Source of the DNA: Sphingomonas cavernae
GTDB lineage: Bacteria > Pseudomonadota > Alphaproteobacteria > Sphingomonadales > Sphingomonadaceae
Direction: 5' to 3'
Assembly (NCBI RefSeq): GCF_003590775.1
Contig: NZ_QYUM01000003.1
Span: forward strand, 312,501 to 376,500
DNA: 64,000 bases
Positions 37,208 to 48,522 of this stretch are shown here, one piece after another. The position numbers were made by a program, and so were the translations under genes. Each line of letters opens with the position of its first letter. Position 1 is the first letter of the stretch. The notes beneath the pieces were generated by a model. That model had not been told where the DNA came from and did not search any database. It saw only the letters and a program-made list of their open reading frames with translations.

Positions 37208-38167
37208 ATGAACCGTTCGCTCGACATCTTCCGTGCGCTTGCCGATCCGACGCGGCTGCGCATCTTCGCGCTGCTGCGCCAGATGGAGCTGTCTGTTGGC
37301 GAATTGGCACAGACGCTTGGGCAAAGCCAGCCACGCGTGTCGCGCCATGTCAAGATCCTCGCCGATGCGGGGCTCACCGCGCGCCGCCGCGAGGGGAGCT
37401 GGGTGTTCCTGACGCTTGGGCAGGCGCATGTCGTGGCGCCGCTGATCGAGGCGCTCGACGCGTGGAGCATCGGTGCGACTGATCCCTGGCAGGCCGCCGA
37501 CGCTGCGCGTCTCGCCGCGGTTCGTGGCGATCGCGCGGCTGCGGCCGAACGCTATTTTGACCAGCATGCCGAGCAATGGGATGCGATCCGCAGCCTCTAT
37601 GTCGCTGAAACCGAAGTAGAGGCGGCGATGCGTGCGCTGCTCGACGGCGAGCCGATCGGCCGGCTGGTCGATATCGGCACGGGCACGGGACGGATGCTTG
37701 CGCTGTTCGGCCATAATGCGGAGAGCGCGACGGGCGTTGATCGCAGCCCGCAGATGCTTCGCCTCGCGCGCGCCAAGCTTGCCGAGGCGGGGCTCGATAG
37801 CGCGGAACTGCGGCAGGGCGATATGTACGCGGTGCCGCTCGTCGATGGCTCGGCCGATACCGTCGTGTTGCACCAGCTTCTCCATTTCGCGCAAGTGCCC
37901 GAAGCCGCGATCACGGAAGCGGGGCGTTTGCTTGCTGCGGATGGCCGCCTGCTGATCGCTGACTTCGCGTCGCACGAGCGCGAGGAGCTGCGCAGCGAGG
38001 ATGCGCATGCACGATTGGGTTTCGCCGACGACCAGATCCGCCATTGGTTCGCCGATGCCGGACTTTCGATCGAGGCGATCGAGGAATTGAAGGGCGGCGA
38101 GCTGACCGTGAAGCTTTGGCTCGGCCGCCGTAGGGAACAGAAAATGACACAAAGGAAAGCGGCATGA
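37208..38167 (+). CDS. ArsR-family regulator fused to SAM-dependent methyltransferase domain (SahR-like)
   Basis: 319 residues. The N-terminal about 90 residues are an ArsR winged helix (LADPTRLRIFALLRQMELSVGELAQTL, SQPRVSRHVKIL) without the metal-binding cysteines of arsenic sensors. Residues from about 140 form a class I methyltransferase fold (VDIGTGTGRML, GVDRSPQML). Proteins with this fusion ahead of metF/metH are known as SahR and sense S-adenosylhomocysteine; here the methyltransferase part probably binds ligand rather than catalyses. It overlaps metF by 4 bp. Confidence 0.85.
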   Translation: MNRSLDIFRALADPTRLRIFALLRQMELSVGELAQTLGQSQPRVSRHVKILADAGLTARRREGSWVFLTLGQAHVVAPLIEALDAWSIGATDPWQAADAARLAAVRGDRAAAAERYFDQHAEQWDAIRSLYVAETEVEAAMRALLDGEPIGRLVDIGTGTGRMLALFGHNAESATGVDRSPQMLRLARAKLAEAGLDSAELRQGDMYAVPLVDGSADTVVLHQLLHFAQVPEAAITEAGRLLAADGRLLIADFASHEREELRSEDAHARLGFADDQIRHWFADAGLSIEAIEELKGGELTVKLWLGRRREQKMTQRKAA

Positions 38168-39105
38168 CCTTCACCTTGAGCCAGTTGGAGGAAGCGCGCC
38201 GCGCGCTCGATGCCCCGCTGTTCGCCGATCTTGCGGGCGATGCGCAGGTGTCGTTCGAGTTCTTCCCGCCCAGGACCGAGAAGATGGAGCAGACGCTCTG
38301 GGAGGCGATCCAGGCGTTGGTGCCGCTGGGCCCCCGCTTCGTTTCGGTCACCTATGGCGCGGGCGGATCGACACGCGAACGCACGCACGCGACGGTGGCG
38401 CGGATCCAGAGCGAGACGCCGATCCCGGCGGCGGCGCACCTGACCTGCGTCGAGGCGAGCAAGGCGGATATCCGCGAGATCGCCGAAGCCTATTGGGAGG
38501 CGGGCGTGCGCCATATCGTGGCGCTGCGCGGTGACCCGCCCGTGATGGGCAGCAAGTTCGCGCCGCATCCCGAGGGTTTTGCGGGTGCGGCCGATCTGGT
38601 TGCAGGACTCCGGGAAATCGCGCCCTTCGAGATTTCGGTCGCGGCCTATCCCGAAACGCATCCCGAGGCGCAGAGCGGTCAGTCGGATCTCGACAATCTG
38701 AAGCGCAAGCTCGACGCCGGCGCCAATCGTGCGATCAGTCAGTTCTTCTTTTCGCCCGACTGTTTCTTCCGCTTCCGCGACCGTGCGGCGGCGGCGGGGA
38801 TAGACGCCGAGATCGTGCCCGGCATCCTGCCCGTCTCCAACGTCGCGCAGACGCGCAAGTTCGCGGCGATGTGCGGCGCGGCGATCCCGCCCTGGATGGA
38901 CAGGTTGTTCGAGGGGCTCGACGACATGCCCGCCGCGCGCCAGCTCGTCGCCGCGACGATCTCGGCCGAGCTCTGCCGCAAGCTCTATGCGGGCGGCGTC
39001 CGTCATTTCCACTTCTACACGCTGAACCGCGCCGAGCTGAGCTACGCCATCTGCCATCTGCTCGGATTGCGGCCCAAGGCCGATGCGCAGGAGAAAGCCG
39101 CATGA
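38164..39105 (+). CDS. metF: 5,10-methylenetetrahydrofolate reductase
   Basis: 313 residues. Seen: VSFEFFPPRTEKMEQTLW at the N-terminus with the catalytic Glu, FVSVTYGAGGSTRERT, HIVALRGDPP, AISQFFFSPDCFFRF and HFYTLNRAELSYAIC. This flavoprotein makes 5-methyltetrahydrofolate for methionine synthase. It overlaps both neighbours by 4 bp (ATGA), so regulator, metF and the first metH gene are translationally linked. Confidence 0.96.
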   Translation: MTFTLSQLEEARRALDAPLFADLAGDAQVSFEFFPPRTEKMEQTLWEAIQALVPLGPRFVSVTYGAGGSTRERTHATVARIQSETPIPAAAHLTCVEASKADIREIAEAYWEAGVRHIVALRGDPPVMGSKFAPHPEGFAGAADLVAGLREIAPFEISVAAYPETHPEAQSGQSDLDNLKRKLDAGANRAISQFFFSPDCFFRFRDRAAAAGIDAEIVPGILPVSNVAQTRKFAAMCGAAIPPWMDRLFEGLDDMPAARQLVAATISAELCRKLYAGGVRHFHFYTLNRAELSYAICHLLGLRPKADAQEKAA

Positions 39106-40148
39106 ACGCCCGTGAACGCCTGGTCGAGGCCGCGTCGAGCCGCATCCTGCTCACCGACGGCGCCTTTGGCACCGAGATCCAGAACTACAAGCTCGACGAG
39201 GCGGCCTATCGCGGCAATCTCGATCTTGCGCGCGACCAGAAGGGCAATAACGACATCCTCGCGCTGACGCGGCCTGAGATCGTCGAGGCGATCACGCGCG
39301 CTTATCTGGAGGCGGGATCTGACATCGTCTCGACCAACACCTTCTCGGCAAACGTCATCAGCCAGGCCGACTATGCCGCCGAGCATCTGGTGAAGGAGAT
39401 CAACATTGCCTCCGCCCAGATCGCACGGCGCGAGGCCGATGCGATGCAGACGCGCGATGGCCGCCCCCGCTTCGTCGCGGGCGCGATCGGGCCGACCAAC
39501 AAGACGCTTTCGCTCTCGCCCGACGTCAACGACCCCGGCTTTCGCGAGATCGACTTCGACTATCTGAAATCGGTCTATCGCGAGCAGATCGACGCGCTGC
39601 TCGATGGCGGGGTGGACTTCATCCTGATCGAGACGGTGTTCGACACGCTCAACGCCAAGGCGGGCATCATGGCCGCGCTCGAGGCGGGTGAGGCGCTGGG
39701 CCGCGACGTGCCGATCATGGTGTCGATGACGCTCACCGATCTTTCCGGCCGCAATCTGTCCGGGCACACGGTCGAGGCATTCTGGCACGCGGTGCGCCAT
39801 GCCAGGCCCGTCACGATCGGGCTCAATTGTTCGTTCGGGGCCGAACAGCTCCGCCCGCATGTGCAGGTGCTCTCGGGCCTCGCCGACACGCTGATCATGG
39901 TCTATCCCAATGCGGGGCTGCCCAACGAGCTCGGCGAGTATGACGAGCTGCCCGAGCAGACCGCGAAACTGGTCGGCGAATGGGCGGGCAAGGGGCAGGT
40001 GAACATCCTCGGCGGCTGCTGCGGATCGACCCCCGCGCATATCGCGGCGATGGCTAAGGCGGTGGCGGGGCTAGAGCCGCGCCGCATGCCGACGCCGCCG
40101 GTGGTGACGCGCCTGGCCGGCCTCGAACCGATGATCATGGCGGCGTGA
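39102..40148 (+). CDS. metH: Methionine synthase, homocysteine-binding half (split MetH, part 1)
   Basis: 348 residues from ATG 39102. Seen: ILLTDGAFGTEIQ at the start, GLNCSFG and GGCCGSTPAH, the three cysteines that bind zinc and activate homocysteine. This is the first module of MetH as a separate gene. It would take the methyl group from methylcobalamin held on the second protein. Known: split metH is common in alphaproteobacteria. A family D repeat lies between the halves. Confidence 0.92.
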   Translation: MNARERLVEAASSRILLTDGAFGTEIQNYKLDEAAYRGNLDLARDQKGNNDILALTRPEIVEAITRAYLEAGSDIVSTNTFSANVISQADYAAEHLVKEINIASAQIARREADAMQTRDGRPRFVAGAIGPTNKTLSLSPDVNDPGFREIDFDYLKSVYREQIDALLDGGVDFILIETVFDTLNAKAGIMAALEAGEALGRDVPIMVSMTLTDLSGRNLSGHTVEAFWHAVRHARPVTIGLNCSFGAEQLRPHVQVLSGLADTLIMVYPNAGLPNELGEYDELPEQTAKLVGEWAGKGQVNILGGCCGSTPAHIAAMAKAVAGLEPRRMPTPPVVTRLAGLEPMIMAA

Positions 40149-40167
40149 AAGCCCTGAAACGAAAACA

Positions 40168-40259
40168 CCGTTCGCCCTGAGCTTGTCGAAGGGCCGTCCT
40201 TCACTGGACACGGAAAATAACGAGAAAGGGCAGGGCTTCGACAGGCTCAGCCCGAACGG
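40168..40259. repeat. Paired repeat, family D, between the two metH genes
   Basis: Left arm with TTCGCCCTGAGCTTGTCGAA (40170-40189) and right arm TTCGACAGGCTCAGCCCGAA (40237-40256) in inverse orientation. It is in the transcribed gap of the operon and 20 bp from the GTG start of the second metH gene, whose ribosome-binding site is poor. Confidence 0.88.
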
Positions 40260-40279
40260 TATCTGGAAGATAAAAAGAC

Positions 40280-42958
<2,679 letters not shown>

Positions 42959-43036
42959 TCGCAAAAAATGGTTAGCGCGTCGAATTAACCGACATTCGTC
43001 ATCGACTCGCGCGCGGTTGCGAGTCACGCGGGGCAG

Positions 43037-43975
43037 ATGATGCGTAAAGCGCTGCTCCTGATTGCGATCCCGCTGCTGGCGAGTCCGACGCTCGCGCAGG
43101 AAGATGGCGCGCCCTTCACGATCGTCGAGACGGGGCAGCGGTTCCAAAAGCTGTTCGAGGCGGTGGACGCGATCGGCGATGCGCGGGCGACCATCCGCAT
43201 CGCGCCCGGCACCTATCGCCAGTGCGCGGTGCAGGAGAGGGGGGAAATCACCTATCGCGCCGCGATCCCCGGACAGGTGATCTTCGAGCGGACGACCTGC
43301 GAGGGCAAGGCCGCGCTCGTACTGCGCGGGCGCGCGGCGACGGTGGACGGCATCGTCTTTCGCAACCTTCGCGTCGCTGACGACAATGGCGCGGGCATAA
43401 GGCTGGAAAAGGGCGACCTCGACGTTTTCAAGGCGATGTTCCTCGATTCACAGCAGGGAATATTGAGCGCGAACGATCCTGCCGGCGCGATCCGCGTGGA
43501 GGATTCGACCTTCTCGGGACTTGGCTATTGCCCGGACGGCGGCTCATGCGCGCACAGCATCTATATCGGGCATTATGGCGCGCTCAGCGTCGTCAATTCG
43601 CGCTTCGAACGCGGGACCGGCGGACATTATGTCAAAAGCCGAGCGGCGCGTGTCGAGATTGCGGGATCGAGCTTTGACGACACACGTGGCCACCAGACCA
43701 ACTACATGATCGACCTGCCCTCGGGCGCGGTCGGCTTCATCCGCGGAAACACCTTCGTCCAGGGACGCGACAAGGAGAACTACAGCGCGCTGGTGGCGGT
43801 TGCCGCGGAAGAACGCGACAATCCATCGGAAGGGCTGGTCGTCGCGGACAACCGGGCGTCGATCGCGCCCGGCGTGGACCGCGCAAGCACCTTCGTCGTC
43901 GACTGGAGCGGCGAGCGCATCGTGCTCGCCGCCAACCGGTTGGGTTCAGGTCTGACCGCTTTCAAGCGCCAGTGA
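43037..43975 (+). CDS. Secreted right-handed beta-helix protein
   Basis: 312 residues (ATG 43037 or 43040). Signal peptide with cleavage after TLAQ near residue 21. The mature part has repeating short strands (TVDGIVFRNLRVADDNG, IRVEDSTFSGLG, LSVVNSRFERGTG, VEIAGSSFDDTRG) as in parallel beta-helix proteins of the pectate-lyase/NosD type. Two cysteines (CAVQ, TCEG) and CPDGGSC may bond. Substrate or role unknown; polysaccharide binding or cleavage is the usual guess. Convergent with phoK, 3 bp apart. Confidence 0.75.
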   Translation: MMRKALLLIAIPLLASPTLAQEDGAPFTIVETGQRFQKLFEAVDAIGDARATIRIAPGTYRQCAVQERGEITYRAAIPGQVIFERTTCEGKAALVLRGRAATVDGIVFRNLRVADDNGAGIRLEKGDLDVFKAMFLDSQQGILSANDPAGAIRVEDSTFSGLGYCPDGGSCAHSIYIGHYGALSVVNSRFERGTGGHYVKSRAARVEIAGSSFDDTRGHQTNYMIDLPSGAVGFIRGNTFVQGRDKENYSALVAVAAEERDNPSEGLVVADNRASIAPGVDRASTFVVDWSGERIVLAANRLGSGLTAFKRQ

Positions 43976-43978
43976 AGA

Positions 43979-45613
43979 TCAGGGGCAGGTCGAGCCGGTC
44001 CCCGCGTCGAGATCGAGGCAGCGCCCGTCGATTTCCTCGGCCGGAACCTTGAGTTCAACCAGACTGGCGAGCGTCGGCAGAATGTCGACGGTCTCGACGC
44101 CGAGCGGCTGCTCGAATCCCGTCGTGCCGGGCCGGTAGAAGATGATCGGAACGCGGCGGTCATAGATCCATGGCGATCCGTGCGTCGCGACATAGCCCGG
44201 CCCGGGCTTCGAGATCGGGGTGACGTGCGACTTGAGCAGCACTACGAGGTCACCCGAGCGCTCGGGATCGAACGAGGCACGGCTGCGCTGTGCCAGGTCC
44301 CATTCCTCGACGGGAGGCTTGGGATCGGCGACGCGGCGAAGCTCCTCCTTGGTCAGCACCGCGGCCACCTGCGGATGCGCAAGCAGCTTCGCCTTGGCGA
44401 GCGCGAGCACGCGGTCACGTTGGGTGTTGGACACCGCCTTTGAGAGATACCAGTCGCCAAAGGGGCCATCGCCGTAGAATAGTGGGCCGTCGATGTTCAG
44501 CCCCAGCTCGCCCGCGAGCGCCTTGCCGAAATTGCCGGGCAGAAGCGCGACATCTACGCGCTCGGCATCGGCGAATCCACGTTGTTTGTTGCGTTCGGGC
44601 AGGTCATGGCCGCCATGATCGGCGGTCAGCACCACCGCATAGGGCACGCCGCTTGCGTCGAGCGCCGACAGGATGCGACCGATATTGGCGTCAAGACCAA
44701 CCATCTGCGCGCACATCTCGGCGCCTTCTGTGCCGAAACCGTGGCCGACATAGTCGGTGGCTGAAAGCCCGATCGTTAGAACGTCGGTCGATGCGCCCTG
44801 GCCGAGCTTCAACTCTTTCATCAACCCGATAGCGAGGTCCGTGGTCGCCGCGTCGAAATCGCTCGCGGCGCGAAAGCTCCTGAAATCCTCTGCCTTGCGA
44901 TCGGCGAGAACACCCACCTGTTGTGCCGTGCTAACCGGCACCGCCACCGACCGAGAGCGGCACTGCGCGGGGAGCGTCGCCTTAGCGGGCTTCGCGATGA
45001 GGGCTGCCACGCGCGCGTTGATCGCGTTCACCGTGGCCGGCGGCGCAGCGGTGCGATCCGCCAGCGTCACATAGGATTTGCCGCCCCAGAACCACATCTG
45101 GTCGGTTTCGTGCCCTCCCATCATCACCGCCGCGCGGTCCTTGCCCGCAACCGCGACGACGCGCGCAGCGGGATCGGCGGTCTTCAGACGGTCGCCCAGC
45201 GTCGGAACCTTCAGCAATTTCGTCGAGACGACATATTTGTCGGAATTGCTGCCGGGCGCGTCGGTATCCTCGGAGCAATAGACCTTCTTGTCCTCGCGGC
45301 CGAGGCTCAGGTCGAACCAGTTGTTTGCGATGATACCGGTGCGTGCGGGATGCGATCCGGTGAGGATCGTCGAGTGACCGGGGCAGGTTTCGGTTGCGGC
45401 ATGGCTCTGATAGCCCGAGGGGAAGACCACACCGTCCTGCAGCCGCTTCATGCCATCCTTGAACAGCGGGCGATACTCGGCGAAGACATTGGCCGAAAAC
45501 TGGTCGACCGAGATGGCGACGAGGAGTTTGGGCTTCTGCGCGGGCTGCGCCGCGAGCGCTGCGGGGATGGCAAGGGCTGTCAGAAGGGCGGTAACGCGCG
45601 CATGTGTCTTCAC
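43979..45613 (-). CDS. phoK: Alkaline phosphatase, PhoK/PafA type
   Basis: 544 residues from GTG 45613, with AAGGAG 6-7 bp before it; longer starts are unlikely. Signal peptide ending about ALAAQ (residue 20). Seen: LVAISVDQFS with the first metal ligand, SHAATETCPGHST with the catalytic Thr, SATDYVGHGFG, VLTADHGGHD and ATHGSPW with further zinc ligands. It closely matches the Sphingomonas PhoK (SPAP) family, a secreted broad phosphatase. No Pho box was identified. Divergent from the DsbD-like gene across 65 bp. Confidence 0.88.
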   Translation of the reverse strand: MKTHARVTALLTALAIPAALAAQPAQKPKLLVAISVDQFSANVFAEYRPLFKDGMKRLQDGVVFPSGYQSHAATETCPGHSTILTGSHPARTGIIANNWFDLSLGREDKKVYCSEDTDAPGSNSDKYVVSTKLLKVPTLGDRLKTADPAARVVAVAGKDRAAVMMGGHETDQMWFWGGKSYVTLADRTAAPPATVNAINARVAALIAKPAKATLPAQCRSRSVAVPVSTAQQVGVLADRKAEDFRSFRAASDFDAATTDLAIGLMKELKLGQGASTDVLTIGLSATDYVGHGFGTEGAEMCAQMVGLDANIGRILSALDASGVPYAVVLTADHGGHDLPERNKQRGFADAERVDVALLPGNFGKALAGELGLNIDGPLFYGDGPFGDWYLSKAVSNTQRDRVLALAKAKLLAHPQVAAVLTKEELRRVADPKPPVEEWDLAQRSRASFDPERSGDLVVLLKSHVTPISKPGPGYVATHGSPWIYDRRVPIIFYRPGTTGFEQPLGVETVDILPTLASLVELKVPAEEIDGRCLDLDAGTGSTCP

Positions 45614-45678
45614 GAATAACTCCTTGTCGCCAACGGGTGCAGTTGGGCTAGTATAGGGGGAACCCCGAAGGATAAAGT

Positions 45679-47754
45679 GTGCGGATGAAGATGCTGCGTT
45701 TCGCGATAATGACATTGCTCAGCTTGTTGCTGGGCACCCAGGCCCATGCGCAGGCGCAGCCGACGCATATCAAGCCGGCGCTGATCGCCGAAAGCGTGGT
45801 GCCGGCGGCGGGCGGGATCGTGACGCTGGCGCTCGCCATGAAGCCCGACAGGGGCTGGCACGGCTATTGGAAGAACCCCGGTGACGCCGGGATTACGCCC
45901 GAGTTCAACTGGACGCTACCCGCGGGCGTGACCGCCGCTGACGCAGAGTATCCAGTCCCGCACCGGCTGATGCTCGCGGGGCTGATGAACTATGTCTATG
46001 AGGGCGATTATGCGCACCTCATCACGCTGACGCTGCCCGCGGGGCTGGCGAAGGGCACGAAGCTGCCGATCCAGCTTGCCGCCGACTGGCTTGCCTGCAC
46101 CGATCAGGTCTGTGTCCCCGAAAGCGGTACGATGGCGATCGAGCTCGTCGTCGGCGACGGCACGATCGACGCCGGGCGCAAGGGCCAGTTCGACCGCTGG
46201 CGCGCGCTGCTCCCCAGGCCGCTCGGTAGCGAAGGACGTTTCGAGGTCGCCGGCGGCAATTTCCGGCTCGGCGTGCCGTTGCCCGCCTCGGCCACGCTTG
46301 GCGAGGTCTATTTCTTTCCGCTGACCGATGGCGCGATCGACTATGCTGCCCCGCAGACCGTGCGCCGCGACGGCGACATGCTGACGATCGAGGTCAAGGC
46401 AGCGGGTGCGGCGGGCGAACTCAAGGTGATTGATGGCGTGCTCGCGCTCGACAAGGACAAGGGCCTCGCGCTCAAGGCGCTGCCGGGAAAGGTGTCGGCC
46501 GCGGGAGCCATCGTCGGTCCCGCCGACACGGGGCGCATGGAGGGCGCGGGCGGACTCGCGGGCACGCTGCTCGCATCTTTCGGCGCGGCGCTGCTCGGCG
46601 GGCTGCTGCTCAACATCATGCCCTGCGTTTTTCCGATCCTGAGCCTGAAGGCGCTGAGCCTTGCGCGCTCAGGCGGACATGAGACCGCCGCGCGGCGCGA
46701 GGCGCTGGCTTATACCGCGGGGATCGTGCTGGTCTGCGTCGGGCTCGGTGCAGCGCTGCTGGGCCTGCGCGCGGGCGGGAGCGCGGCGGGCTGGGCGTTC
46801 CAGCTTCAGGATCCACGCGTCATCCTGTTCCTGCTGCTGCTGGTGAGCGCGGTGGCGTTCAATCTGGCGGGGCTGTTCGACTTCGCATCGCTGGGGTTCG
46901 GCAATCGCCTTGCCGCACAAGGCGGTACCACGGGCGCCTTCTGGACCGGGGCGCTTGCCGCCTTCGTCGCGACCCCCTGCACCGGCCCCTTCATGGGCGT
47001 GGCGCTGGGCGCGGCTCTGGTGCTGCCGCCGATCGCCGCACTCACGATCTTTGCGGGTCTCGGATTGGGTCTTGCACTGCCCTTCCTCGCGCTCGGCTTC
47101 ATTCCCGCGCTGCGCAAGCGCCTGCCGAAGCCGGGTGCCTGGATGGAGCGTTTTCAGCGCATTCTCTCGATCCCGATGTTCGTGACCGCGCTGGGTCTCG
47201 CCTGGATACTGGGGCGTCAGGCCGGGGTCGACGGCATGGCGATGGGGCTCGCCGCTGCGCTCGTGCTGGGGCTTGCGCTGTGGTGGATCGGGCGGCGTCA
47301 GTCGCATGGCGACGGCAGGAACTGGCTCGCGCTTGCGCCCGCCGCGGCGGTCGCGATGGCGATGATCCTGACCGTTTCACCTGCGCCCAAGGCTTCGGCG
47401 GGAGCGCCGGCGGCTGGCATCCTCGCCGCCGAACCGTTCAGCGAGGCGCGGCTCGCGGCGCTCCAGCAGGAGGGGCGGCCCGTGTTCGTCTATTTCACCG
47501 CCGACTGGTGCCTGAGCTGCAAGGTCAACGAAAAGGCGGCGATTCAGCGGCAGGAGGTGGCCGATGCGTTCGCCGCGAGGCGCGTAGCGGTGCTCGTCGG
47601 CGACTGGACCGACGGCGACCCCGTGATCGGCCGCTTCATCGAAAGCCACGGCCGCTCGGGCGTCCCGCTCTACCTTTTCTACAAGCCCGGCGGAGCTCCT
47701 GAAATCCTGCCGCAGGTGCTGACGCCGGAACGGCTGACCGCGCTGGCGGTTTGA
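45679..47754 (+). CDS. DsbD/ScsB-like protein-disulfide reductase
   Basis: 691 residues from GTG 45679 (ATG 45685 is also possible). Signal peptide to about residue 25, a periplasmic N-terminal domain with LACTDQVCVPES (two cysteines), eight or so membrane helices with MPCVFP and TPCTGPF (the two electron-relay cysteines of DsbD/CcdA), and a C-terminal thioredoxin domain with WCLSCK. It moves reducing power from cytoplasmic thioredoxin to periplasmic partners. The redoxin gene after it (31-bp gap) may be such a partner. Confidence 0.9.
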   Translation: MRMKMLRFAIMTLLSLLLGTQAHAQAQPTHIKPALIAESVVPAAGGIVTLALAMKPDRGWHGYWKNPGDAGITPEFNWTLPAGVTAADAEYPVPHRLMLAGLMNYVYEGDYAHLITLTLPAGLAKGTKLPIQLAADWLACTDQVCVPESGTMAIELVVGDGTIDAGRKGQFDRWRALLPRPLGSEGRFEVAGGNFRLGVPLPASATLGEVYFFPLTDGAIDYAAPQTVRRDGDMLTIEVKAAGAAGELKVIDGVLALDKDKGLALKALPGKVSAAGAIVGPADTGRMEGAGGLAGTLLASFGAALLGGLLLNIMPCVFPILSLKALSLARSGGHETAARREALAYTAGIVLVCVGLGAALLGLRAGGSAAGWAFQLQDPRVILFLLLLVSAVAFNLAGLFDFASLGFGNRLAAQGGTTGAFWTGALAAFVATPCTGPFMGVALGAALVLPPIAALTIFAGLGLGLALPFLALGFIPALRKRLPKPGAWMERFQRILSIPMFVTALGLAWILGRQAGVDGMAMGLAAALVLGLALWWIGRRQSHGDGRNWLALAPAAAVAMAMILTVSPAPKASAGAPAAGILAAEPFSEARLAALQQEGRPVFVYFTADWCLSCKVNEKAAIQRQEVADAFAARRVAVLVGDWTDGDPVIGRFIESHGRSGVPLYLFYKPGGAPEILPQVLTPERLTALAV

Positions 47755-47784
47755 GGCTGTGATGGATTGCCAAGGAGACGGTTC

Positions 47785-48402
47785 ATGAAAATGTGGATTG
47801 GTGGAACGCTCGCGGCGGCTGCATTCGCGCTCGCCATGCCCGTGATCGCGGGGCAGGCGACGGGTGCGAAGGCCGGCAATTTCCGCGTGAACGACGCGAC
47901 GGGCAAGGTGATCGAGCTGGAGCAGTTCCGCGGCAAGACCGTCGTGCTCGAATGGAACAATCCGGGCTGCCCCTTTGTCCAGAAGCACTACACCAGCGGC
48001 AACATGCAGAACACGCAAGCCGCCGCGCGCAAGGACGGCGTGGTCTGGCTGACGATCAATTCGGGCGCGCCGGGCAAACAGGGCTATATGACGGGGCCCG
48101 AAGCGCTGAAATTCGTCAAGGAGCAGAAGAGCAACGCCTCTTATTACCTGCTCGATCCCAAGGGAGTGGTCGGCAAGGGCTATGGCGCCAAGACGACGCC
48201 GCAGATGTTCATCATCGATAAGACGGGCACGCTCGTCTATCAGGGCGGCATCGACGACAAGGCGACCGCCAAGGTGGCCGACATCGCGAGCGCAACCAAC
48301 TATGTCACCGCTGCGCTGTCCGAGATGAAGGCGGGCAAGGCCGTCTCGATCAGGGAATCGCGGCCCTATGGCTGTTCGGTCAAATATTCCGACGTGAGCT
48401 GA
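47785..48402 (+). CDS. Secreted thioredoxin-fold redoxin (AhpC/TSA type)
   Basis: 205 residues from ATG 47785, with AAGGAGA upstream. Signal peptide with cleavage after VIAGQA about residue 22. Thioredoxin fold with a single reactive Cys in NNPGCPFVQKHY, where a classic CxxC would be; a second Cys near the end (YGCSVKY) could act as resolving residue. KTTPQMFIID holds the cis-Pro. It resembles peroxiredoxin-like proteins; reduction by the DsbD-like neighbour is a fair inference. Confidence 0.85.
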   Translation: MKMWIGGTLAAAAFALAMPVIAGQATGAKAGNFRVNDATGKVIELEQFRGKTVVLEWNNPGCPFVQKHYTSGNMQNTQAAARKDGVVWLTINSGAPGKQGYMTGPEALKFVKEQKSNASYYLLDPKGVVGKGYGAKTTPQMFIIDKTGTLVYQGGIDDKATAKVADIASATNYVTAALSEMKAGKAVSIRESRPYGCSVKYSDVS

Positions 48403-48494
48403 GAGCGCACCGGGAAATTGATCCTGATGGCCCATGATTTTTTTGTGGGGTAGTCGGGGTTTCCCCCGATTGTCCCCGCTTGTGTTTGAGAACA

Positions 48495-48519
48495 GATTTT
48501 CCCGGAATGAGGGAAAATC
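48495..48519 (+). promoter_or_regulatory. Hairpin overlapping the ribosome-binding site
   Basis: GATTTTCCC (48495-48503), seven-base loop GGAATGA, GGGAAAATC (48511-48519), ending 3 bp before the ATG at 48523. The likely Shine-Dalgarno GAGGG (48509-48513) is partly in the stem. Folding in mRNA should reduce translation, so it may be a thermosensor or protein-controlled switch. Not similar to a named riboswitch I know. Confidence 0.55.
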
Positions 48520-48522
48520 GCC

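Noticed and set aside
43979-45715. The phoK start at 45715
   Set aside because: It would put 34 residues before the signal peptide and overlap the DsbD-like gene start; GTG 45613 has AAGGAG and begins right at the signal.
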